Positions 8,032 through 13,601 of a stretch of 16,569 bases of DNA are shown in pieces. The stretch lies in NCBI GenBank assembly GCA_029940125.1, contig JAOZRP010000013.1, positions 1 to 16,569 on the forward strand, in the 5' to 3' direction. Origin of the DNA: a bacterium (GTDB taxonomy: Bacteria > Desulfobacterota > Anaeroferrophillalia > Anaeroferrophillales > Anaeroferrophillaceae). Each line of letters opens with the position of its first letter. Within the stretch, counting starts at the first letter, position 1. The notes under the pieces were generated by a model. The model ran no database searches. It saw only the letters and a program-made list of their open reading frames with translations, and was not told the origin of the DNA. The position numbers and the translations under genes are program-made.

Positions 8032-8970
8032 ATGAGCCGGAACATCACTGACACACTCACCGGGTTAATCGGCAACACGCCGCTTTTGCGGCTTTCTTCT
8101 CTGTCCAATGAAAGCGGTGCCGACATCGTTGCCAAGCTGGAGTATTTCAATCCCCTGTCCAGCGTCAAGGACCGGATCGCGGCAGCCATGATCAATACGG
8201 CAGAAAAAACCGGGGCCTTAAAACCGGGTAGTTTGATTATTGAACCCACCAGCGGCAATACCGGCATCGGCCTGGCCTTCGTTGCCGCCGCCCGCGGCTA
8301 CCGCCTGATCCTGACCATGCCGGACAGCATGAGTATTGAACGCCGGAAGCTGCTCGAATCCCTGGGAGCCGGGATTATCCTGACACCCGGCAGTGCCGGC
8401 ATGAACGGGGCAATTGCGCGGGCAGAGGAAATTCAGGCTGAAAATCCGGGAAGTTTCATGCCCCAGCAGTTCAGCAACCCGGCCAACCCGGAAATACACC
8501 GACGGACAACGGCAGCTGAAATCTGGCGTGACACCAACGGCGCCATTGACATGCTGGTCGCCGGCGTTGGAACCGGCGGCACCATTACCGGCTGCGGCGA
8601 GTTTTTGAAGGAACAAAAAGGAACCGTGGAAATAATCGCCGTGGAACCGGCGGAATCGGCCGTCCTTTCCGGCCGGGCGGCCGGACCGCACCGCATCCAG
8701 GGCATCGGCGCCGGATTTATCCCTGAAATACTGAACCGGGAAATCATTGATAAAGTCGTGACCGTTTCGTCGGACGAGGCCGGCGCCATGTGCCGGCGAC
8801 TGGCGAAAGAGGAAGGGCTTTTGGTTGGCATTTCTTCCGGAGCCGCCGCCACGGCCGCCTTCAAGGCCGGGCAACAATCTGAAAACCAGGGGAAACTGAT
8901 CGTGGTCATTTTCCCCGACAGCGGCGAGCGCTACCTGTCCACCTGGGTTTTCGGCACCAAGGAAAGCTAG
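8032..8970 (+). CDS. cysK: Cysteine synthase (O-acetylserine sulfhydrylase)
   Basis: PLP enzyme that makes cysteine from O-acetylserine and sulfide in the cytoplasm. Its 312 residues are normal for the family. Visible motifs are GNTPL near the N-terminus, Lys46 in PLSSVKDRIA (Schiff base), PTSGNTGI (substrate loop), GVGTGGTITG (phosphate binding) and PDSGERYLST near the end. The ATG at 8032 gives the usual N-terminus just before TGLIGNTP. Its Shine-Dalgarno is poor, and a nine-codon frame (8006-8035) overlaps the start as ATGA, so translational coupling is possible. It heads an operon that also contains the enzyme making its substrate (serine O-acetyltransferase) and the desulfurase that uses its product. 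Confidence 0.96.
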   Translation: MSRNITDTLTGLIGNTPLLRLSSLSNESGADIVAKLEYFNPLSSVKDRIAAAMINTAEKTGALKPGSLIIEPTSGNTGIGLAFVAAARGYRLILTMPDSMSIERRKLLESLGAGIILTPGSAGMNGAIARAEEIQAENPGSFMPQQFSNPANPEIHRRTTAAEIWRDTNGAIDMLVAGVGTGGTITGCGEFLKEQKGTVEIIAVEPAESAVLSGRAAGPHRIQGIGAGFIPEILNREIIDKVVTVSSDEAGAMCRRLAKEEGLLVGISSGAAATAAFKAGQQSENQGKLIVVIFPDSGERYLSTWVFGTKES

Positions 8971-9063
8971 TTTTCATCCGAAAACTGCCGCTTTTTGATG
9001 CTTTACTTAAAAACTGATTGCTGAAAAAACACCGTCAGTCAATCTGGAAACAAACCGTTAGTA
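8968..9063 (+). repeat. Intergenic repeat, copy B (~95 bp, begins at a TAG stop)
   Basis: Fills the gap between cysK and nifU, beginning at the cysK TAG stop. It shares with copy A (2418-2520) the blocks TTTTCATCCG (left end), CTGCCGCTTT (8985-8994), CTGATTGCTGA (9014-9024) and GGAAACAAACC (9046-9056) in the same order and spacing. The sequence between blocks has diverged, and the right-end hairpin seen in copy A is lost. This supports an old dispersed element rather than a regulatory site specific to one operon. Confidence 0.62.
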
Positions 9064-9076
9064 TGGAGCAGCTATC

Positions 9077-9901
9077 ATGTGGGAATACACAGACAAAGTC
9101 AAAGAACATTTTCTCAACCCCAAAAACGTTGGTGAAGTGGAAAACCCGGACGGCGTCGGAGACGTGGGCTCCATAGCCTGCGGCGACGCCCTGCATCTGA
9201 CTTTCAAGCTGGATGACCAAGGCCGCATTGCCGAGGCCAAATTCAAAACCTTTGGCTGTGCCAGCGCCATCGCCTCTGCCTCGGCCCTTACGGAACTGAT
9301 TAAAGGCAAAACCCTGGAAGAAGCGGAAAGAATCACCAACCAGGAGATTGCCGACTACCTTGGCGGCCTGCCGAAGGAAAAGATGCACTGCTCGGTTATG
9401 GGACAGGAAGCCCTGGAACAGGCCATTGCTTCCTGCCGGGGAATCGAGGTAAAAAAAGCAGAAGGGGAAGTGATTTGCGAATGTTTCGGCGTCACCGACA
9501 AAGAGATTGAACGGGCGGTACGGGAAAACGGCTTGAAAACGGTGGAAGACGTCACCAACTATACCAAAGCCGGGGGCGGGTGTGAACGCTGTCATGAAGA
9601 TATCCGCCAATTGATCGCTAAAATCCAAGGAGAGGCAGCCCCGGCAAAGAAAAAACCATTGACCAACATTCAGAAAATCAAGCTGATTGAGGAAACTATT
9701 GAACGGGAAATTCGCCACTCCCTGCAGCAGGACGGCGGCGATATTGAGCTGGTTGACATCATTGACAACCGCGTCCTGGTGGCCACCCGCGGCGCCTGCG
9801 CCTCCTGCCCCTCCGCCCCAATTACGATGAAAAACCTGGTAGAGGCCAAGCTGCGGGAGTTTGTTTCCCCGGACCTGGTGGTTGAGGAGGTTTCCTCATG
9901 A
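9077..9901 (+). CDS. nifU: NifU-type Fe-S cluster assembly scaffold, three domains
   Basis: A scaffold on which Fe-S clusters are built from sulfur delivered by NifS. Its 274 residues show the full NifU layout. An IscU-like domain (1-125) has C35 with D37, C61 and C105. A central [2Fe-2S] BFD-type domain has C134, C136, C169 and C172. A C-terminal Nfu domain has the C241-x2-C244 pair (GACASCPSAP). GGAG (9065-9068) precedes the ATG by 8 bases. The stop overlaps the nifS start (ATGA), so the two are translationally coupled. No nitrogenase genes are visible. In several anaerobes and in Epsilonproteobacteria NifU/NifS serve general Fe-S assembly, and I infer that role here. Confidence 0.96.
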   Translation: MWEYTDKVKEHFLNPKNVGEVENPDGVGDVGSIACGDALHLTFKLDDQGRIAEAKFKTFGCASAIASASALTELIKGKTLEEAERITNQEIADYLGGLPKEKMHCSVMGQEALEQAIASCRGIEVKKAEGEVICECFGVTDKEIERAVRENGLKTVEDVTNYTKAGGGCERCHEDIRQLIAKIQGEAAPAKKKPLTNIQKIKLIEETIEREIRHSLQQDGGDIELVDIIDNRVLVATRGACASCPSAPITMKNLVEAKLREFVSPDLVVEEVSS

Positions 9902-11079
9902 AAACCATCTACGTGGACAACAACGCCACCACCCAGGTCGCTCCCGAAGTCATGGAAGCCATGCTTCCTTATTTCCGCGACTACTATGGCAACCCCTCCA
10001 GCATGCACACCTTTGGCGGTCAGGTGGGGCCTAAAGTCCGGGAGGCCCGGGAACAGGTGGCGGAGCTGCTGGGTGCCGGCGCCGACGAAATCATCTTTAC
10101 CAGCTGCGGTTCCGAGAGCGACAACACCGCCATCCGTTCAGCCCTGGCCACCAACCCCGACAAGCGTCATCTGGTTATCAGCCGGGTGGAACACCCGGCC
10201 ATCCGTTCACTGGCCGCCAGTTTGACCAAGCAGGGCTACCGGGTCACAGAGGTGCCGGTGGACAGCCAGGGCCATCTCAACCTGGAGAAGCTGCAGAAAA
10301 GCCTGACGCCGGACACCGCCATCGTTTCCATCATGTGGGCCAATAATGAAACCGGCGTTATTTTTCCTATCGAAAAGATTGCCGAGCTGGTTCGTCGCCA
10401 GGGAATCATTTTTCACACCGACGCCGTACAGGCGGTGGGAAAAATCCCCATCAACCTGCGGGATACGGCCATTGACATGCTCTCCCTTTCGGGACACAAG
10501 CTGCACGCGCCAAAGGGAATCGGAGCCCTCTATATCCGCAGGGGCACCAAGTTTTCCCCGTTTTTGATCGGCGGACACCAGGAACAGGGCCGGCGGGCTG
10601 GGACGGAAAACGTCCCCGGCATCATCGGCCTGGGAACCGGCTGCCAACTGGCCAAAAAACATATGGACCAGGAAAACTCCCGGGTCCGGGAACTTCGCGA
10701 CCATCTGGAGAAAGAGCTGCTCTACCGCATACCCAACGCGGTGGTCAACGGCGACCCGCTCCAGCGCCTGCCTAATACCAGCAATATCAGCTTTGAATTC
10801 GTGGAAGGGGAAAGCATCCTGCTGATGCTCAACGAATATAACATCTGCGCCTCTTCGGGCTCCGCCTGCACGTCCGGCTCCCTGGAGCCTTCCCACGTTA
10901 TCAGGGCCATGGGCGTCCCCTTTACCATGGCCCACGGCTCCATTCGCTTCAGCCTCAGCATTTACAATACCAGGGAAGAAATCGACTTCATTATCGACAA
11001 GCTGCCGCCGGTGATCGAACGCCTGCGGCTCATGTCGCCTTTTGGCAATCAGGGCAGTAATGCCTGCACCCGAGAATAA
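9898..11079 (+). CDS. nifS: Cysteine desulfurase, NifS/IscS family
   Basis: PLP enzyme that removes sulfur from cysteine and passes it as a persulfide to NifU. Its 393 residues include YVDNNATT at the N-terminus, H99 in RVEHPAI, PLP lysine K201 in SGHKLHAPKG, GRRAGTENV, and catalytic C324 on the loop SSGSACTSG. The start ATG overlaps the nifU stop by four bases, and the nifU end (GAGGAGG) supplies the ribosome binding site. The operon places it next to cysteine synthase, giving local cysteine supply. No anomaly in length or motifs. Confidence 0.96.
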   Translation: MKTIYVDNNATTQVAPEVMEAMLPYFRDYYGNPSSMHTFGGQVGPKVREAREQVAELLGAGADEIIFTSCGSESDNTAIRSALATNPDKRHLVISRVEHPAIRSLAASLTKQGYRVTEVPVDSQGHLNLEKLQKSLTPDTAIVSIMWANNETGVIFPIEKIAELVRRQGIIFHTDAVQAVGKIPINLRDTAIDMLSLSGHKLHAPKGIGALYIRRGTKFSPFLIGGHQEQGRRAGTENVPGIIGLGTGCQLAKKHMDQENSRVRELRDHLEKELLYRIPNAVVNGDPLQRLPNTSNISFEFVEGESILLMLNEYNICASSGSACTSGSLEPSHVIRAMGVPFTMAHGSIRFSLSIYNTREEIDFIIDKLPPVIERLRLMSPFGNQGSNACTRE

Positions 11080-11095
11080 AGCGATAAACCACATT

Positions 11096-11174
11096 TTCTC
11101 ACGGAGTTCGCAAAGTTCACAGAGAAAAAGATTATTCACGTTCTCCCCTGTGATTTCAGCGTTCTCCGTGAGAA
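11096..11174 (+). repeat. Large imperfect inverted repeat between nifS and the serine acetyltransferase
   Basis: TTCTCACGGAG (11096-11106) and CTCCGTGAGAA (11164-11174) are perfect 11-base complements. Within them TTCACAGAGAA and TTCTCCCCTGTGA can pair as an inner stem with a bulge. The motif style (TTCACAGAGAA, CTCACGGAG) resembles dispersed palindromic repeats seen in many environmental bacterial genomes. It is unrelated to copies A and B. It could fold into a long hairpin in the operon mRNA and change expression of the last gene. No T-run follows, so it is not an obvious terminator. Confidence 0.7.
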
Positions 11175-11192
11175 GATACAAAGGACACGATC

Positions 11193-12167
11193 ATGGCCTC
11201 CAACGAGACTCCCACCCCGGAACAATGTACCGAACGGCTGGAAATCTCCAGCCGGCACCGTCAGAAAATACCTGAGGTGGTCCGCCAACTGACGGCCACC
11301 TGCAAAAGCGGGCAGTGCTATGAACACCTGGCGCCGGAACCCATGCCGTCGCGTGAAACCACGATTGACATCATTCACCAATGCCGCAAAATCCTTTTCC
11401 CGGGCTATTTCAGCCGGACCCGGATTGACCCGGTCACCATTGAATACTACCTGGGGCAGGAAGTTTCCAATCTCCATGAAACACTCACTGAGCAGATCAT
11501 TCTGGCTGTCCGCCACAACTGTCTCCGCTACCACGAATCCTGCAGCCACTGCGAAGTCCGCGGACATGAAGCCGCCATTTATTTTATTAAAGAACTTCCC
11601 CGGCTGCGGCAGATTCTTGCCGATGACGTCCGGGCGGCCATGGAAGGCGACCCGGCGGCCAAAAGCGTGGATGAAGTCATTTTCAGCTACCCGGGCCTGT
11701 TTGCCATTACCATCTACCGGCTTGCCCACCTGCTGCGGAAACTGGAGGTGCCGCTGCTGCCCCGGATCATGACTGAATACGCCCACAGCAAGACCGGCAT
11801 CGACATCAATCCAGGGGCCGAAATCGGCGAACACTTTTTTATTGACCACGGCACCGGCATCGTTATCGGCGAAACAACTACCATCGGCAACCAGGTGCGC
11901 ATTTACCAGGGAGTAACCCTCGGGGCCCTGTCGCTGTCAAAAGACGCCGGCAACCGCTATCGAAATGTAAAGCGTCATCCAACCATTGAAAATAAAGTCA
12001 TTATCTATTCCGGAGCCACCATCTTGGGAGGAGAAACGGTCATCGGTACCCGCTCCATTATCGGCGGCAATGTCTGGATTACCAGGTCCATTCCACCGGA
12101 CACTAAGGTGCTGCTCAAAAACCCGGAGCTGATCCATATTACCAATGAATTTCCATCCGGGAATTAA
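11193..12167 (+). CDS. cysE: Serine O-acetyltransferase, long form
   Basis: Transfers acetyl from acetyl-CoA to serine, giving O-acetylserine for CysK. Of its 324 residues, about 190-315 form the left-handed beta-helix catalytic domain. Residues matching the E. coli catalytic set are D204 (in DINPGA, where DIHPAA is more usual), H219 (in FIDHGTGIVIGET) and H262 (in KRHPTIE). The N-terminal half (1-190) is longer than in the ~270-residue E. coli enzyme. It holds all seven cysteines (12, 37, 42, 64, 110, 117, 120), including a C-x6-C-x2-C run. AAGGA (11181-11185) precedes the ATG. It ends the cysK-nifU-nifS operon, a gene set also adjacent in Desulfovibrio. Its last codons and stop lie inside a short hairpin. 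Confidence 0.93.
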   Translation: MASNETPTPEQCTERLEISSRHRQKIPEVVRQLTATCKSGQCYEHLAPEPMPSRETTIDIIHQCRKILFPGYFSRTRIDPVTIEYYLGQEVSNLHETLTEQIILAVRHNCLRYHESCSHCEVRGHEAAIYFIKELPRLRQILADDVRAAMEGDPAAKSVDEVIFSYPGLFAITIYRLAHLLRKLEVPLLPRIMTEYAHSKTGIDINPGAEIGEHFFIDHGTGIVIGETTTIGNQVRIYQGVTLGALSLSKDAGNRYRNVKRHPTIENKVIIYSGATILGGETVIGTRSIIGGNVWITRSIPPDTKVLLKNPELIHITNEFPSGN

Positions 12168-12178
12168 TGTTTCCGGAT
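12149..12178 (+). repeat. Short ATCCGGGAA hairpin spanning the cysE stop codon
   Basis: ATCCGGGAA (12155-12163) pairs with TTTCCGGAT (12170-12178) with one G-T wobble. The loop TTAATG contains the TAA stop. The 14 bases TTTCCATCCGGGAA (12150-12163) are identical to those after the ferredoxin gene at 3314. No strong T-run follows. It may define the mRNA 3' end, but this is inference. Confidence 0.55.
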
Positions 12179-12234
12179 AGACGGATGGCTACCGACTTCA
12201 TTCCCCTATTCAGCTGATTGTTTCTTCAATTGTA

Positions 12235-12264
12235 TTGACATCCGAGTGAAAATACGTTTAGAAT
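12235..12264 (+). promoter_or_regulatory. Sigma70-type promoter upstream of the MetE-like/HAO genes
   Basis: TTGACA (12235-12240) and TAGAAT (12259-12264) with an 18-base spacer are the best promoter match in the window. A start site near 12271 is expected. Confidence 0.6.
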
Positions 12265-12275
12265 ATTTTAGCGCT

Positions 12276-12410
12276 ATGGTCAGGTTGGACGACGAAATTT
12301 TTCAGCACCTTTTGCGCTTCATCGCCAGGTACTTTGACTTACATCAAGGATTTTTTATTGCATTTGTGGCATTCTCTCAACGGTTTGCCATGGGTAAAAC
12401 ATCGATTTAA
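12276..12410 (+). CDS. Possible 44-residue small protein, unrecognised
   Basis: An open frame begins with ATG about 5 bases after the predicted transcription start and ends with TAA at 12408. Residues 1-24 (starting MVRLDDEIFQ) are mixed charged and aromatic; 25-37 are rich in Phe and Ala. It has no Shine-Dalgarno, so it would have to be read from a leaderless mRNA, or it is only a chance frame or a gene remnant. I recognise no family. The FNR-like box lies inside it, which favours a regulatory reading of the region. Confidence 0.2.
   Translation: MVRLDDEIFQHLLRFIARYFDLHQGFFIAFVAFSQRFAMGKTSI
12334..12347 (+). promoter_or_regulatory. FNR/HcpR-type palindromic operator
   Basis: TTGAC-TTAC-ATCAA differs by one base from the FNR consensus TTGAT-N4-ATCAA. 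Crp/Fnr-family regulators of anaerobic and nitrosative responses, including HcpR, use related palindromes. It lies about 70 bases after the start site predicted for the 12235-12264 promoter and would then suit repression. Alternatively it could activate a second promoter whose -10 would fall near 12370 (CATTCT, a weak match). The match is clear; the regulator is inferred. Confidence 0.45.
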
Positions 12411-12421
12411 TCCTGCTGCCC

Positions 12422-12435
12422 TTCCCTCGAGGGAA
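12422..12435 (+). repeat. Perfect 14-base palindrome
   Basis: TTCCCTCGAGGGAA is fully self-complementary and lies 43 bases before the preferred start codon of the next gene. As DNA it could be a dimer-binding operator; as RNA it has no loop and would form only a short stem. Confidence 0.4.
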
Positions 12436-12469
12436 TATACCGGCACCATAATTCTTTTTCGCTATGAAT

Positions 12470-12481
12470 GGAGCTTCTATG
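12470..12481 (+). promoter_or_regulatory. Ribosome binding site that fixes the MetE-like start
   Basis: GGAG (12470-12473) stands 5 bases before the ATG at 12479. The in-frame ATG at 12464 is preceded by a T-rich stretch without a Shine-Dalgarno, so the later start is preferred. Confidence 0.65.
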
Positions 12482-13504
12482 CCACTGCCAGGGAACCTGC
12501 TGACCACGGCCATGGGAGTCATGCCGCACAAGGACGTCGACCGGGCGTTGCAACTGGCCATGTCCCTTGACATCCCTTTCTGGCCCCAGCTGCCCCACTA
12601 CAATTATTACGAAGACATGTACGTCCAGGCGGCAGAGCACTTTCCCGGCATCATCCTGGATCTTGAAAAGCAAACCCTGCGTTTTTCCAGCGATAAATTC
12701 ATCAACGAACTGGAGGAGGTCCTCAGCCATTTTGAGGAGCCGGAGTATTTTGACGTCAGTGATCAGTATTCCGCGGTATATCAAAAATTCCTCTCCTATG
12801 ACCTCTCCGGCTACCCGGCCATCCGCGGCCAGCTGGAAGGCCCAGTCAGCTTCGGCTTCTACATCAAGGATGAAAACGACCGGCCGATCCTTTTCGATGA
12901 CACCGTCCGGCCTTTCCTCTTTGAATTCATGTCCAAACGGGTCAATGTCCAGCTGACCCGCCTGAAGGAAAAAAATCCCAACGCTTTCATGTTTATCGAT
13001 GAACCGGGGCTTCAGTTCCTGTTCAGCGCCATGTCCGGCTACAGCGATGTTTTCGCCCGGGAAGACATCAACAACCTCTTTGCCATGATTGAACGGCCCC
13101 GGGGCATCCACCTGTGCGGCAACCCGGACTGGGATTTCCTGCTCGGCTTCGACATGGACATTGTGTCCATTGACCTCTATACCAATGCTAAGGTCCTGCC
13201 CCTCTGCACCGGGGCGATTATCAGCTTTCTTGAGCGGGGCGGCGTCATCGTCTGGGGCATCGTGCCCACTAATTTTGAACCGTTTGAAAAGGAAAGCATG
13301 GCCAGCCTGATTTCTCTGCTGGAAAACACCTGGGAAGGATTGTATAAAGAGGGACTCGATCGGGACTTCCTTCTTTCCCGCAGCCTTCTGTCACCGGCCA
13401 CCTGCTGCCTGATCAACCCGGACAAGGAAAAAACAGTGGAAAAAGCTTTTCAGCTGCTCCAGGATCTTTCAACCCATTTGCGCCATCAGTATAAACTGTC
13501 ATAA
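12479..13504 (+). CDS. MetE/UroD-superfamily protein, single-domain (possible core methionine synthase)
   Basis: A 341-residue cytoplasmic protein of the UROD/MetE-like barrel superfamily. The N-terminus (TTAMGVMPHKD, then PFWPQLP) resembles the catalytic half of cobalamin-independent methionine synthase, and its length fits one barrel only. Candidate zinc ligands are H211 and C213 (GIHLCGNPDW), with C309/C310 (SPATCCLINPD) near the C-terminus, where MetE has its last ligand. FIDEPGL (172-178) is an acidic loop typical of the superfamily. Short core MetE proteins in some anaerobes take methyl groups from methylcobamide protein rather than folate, but no corrinoid protein is adjacent here. The precise function is unproven; another methyltransferase role is possible. 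It is followed by the HAO-type cytochrome after 97 bases, probably in one transcript. Confidence 0.75.
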   Translation: MPLPGNLLTTAMGVMPHKDVDRALQLAMSLDIPFWPQLPHYNYYEDMYVQAAEHFPGIILDLEKQTLRFSSDKFINELEEVLSHFEEPEYFDVSDQYSAVYQKFLSYDLSGYPAIRGQLEGPVSFGFYIKDENDRPILFDDTVRPFLFEFMSKRVNVQLTRLKEKNPNAFMFIDEPGLQFLFSAMSGYSDVFAREDINNLFAMIERPRGIHLCGNPDWDFLLGFDMDIVSIDLYTNAKVLPLCTGAIISFLERGGVIVWGIVPTNFEPFEKESMASLISLLENTWEGLYKEGLDRDFLLSRSLLSPATCCLINPDKEKTVEKAFQLLQDLSTHLRHQYKLS

Positions 13505-13601
13505 ACCATCGAAGAAAGGAGGAGAGTACAACAAAAAACCAAGGAAAACACATATTAAAAAACAACCATTCAATCACAAAAGAAAAGGAGGAAATGAAAG
13601 G
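13505..13601 (+). promoter_or_regulatory. A-rich leader of the octaheme cytochrome gene with two Shine-Dalgarno sequences
   Basis: This 97-base gap is strikingly rich in A. It has AAAGGAGGAG at 13515-13524 with no ATG or GTG at a workable distance, then AAGGAGG at 13585-13591, 10 bases before the ATG at 13602. AAAGG directly before the ATG may add to initiation. The second site fits the real start. The first is an orphan, possibly a ribosome standby site or the trace of a lost small gene. No promoter hexamers are evident. Confidence 0.55.

Larger units (their letters stand above)
12168..12478 (+). other. 311-bp intergenic region with promoter, FNR-like box and palindrome
   Basis: The right arm of the cysE hairpin is followed by a sigma70-type promoter (12235-12264), a 44-codon open frame (12276-12410) containing an FNR-like palindrome (12334-12347), and the perfect 14-base palindrome TTCCCTCGAGGGAA (12422-12435). 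No riboswitch class was recognised. The region makes a leader of about 200 bases before the MetE-like gene. Confidence 0.6.

Noticed and set aside
9077..11079. nifU-nifS as part of a nitrogen fixation cluster
   Set aside because: No nifHDK, nifB or related genes are in view. Neighbours are cysteine biosynthesis genes, and NifU/NifS serve general Fe-S assembly in several anaerobes.
10207..11181. A 324-codon open frame on the minus strand across nifS
   Set aside because: It is antisense to a gene with all catalytic motifs, has no ribosome binding site and shows no recognisable domain. It is a by-product of codon bias.
12271..12500. Cobalamin or SAM riboswitch in the leader of the MetE-like gene
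   Set aside because: GCCACTG occurs at 12481 but inside the coding start. The other conserved boxes and the stem arrangement of either riboswitch are absent.
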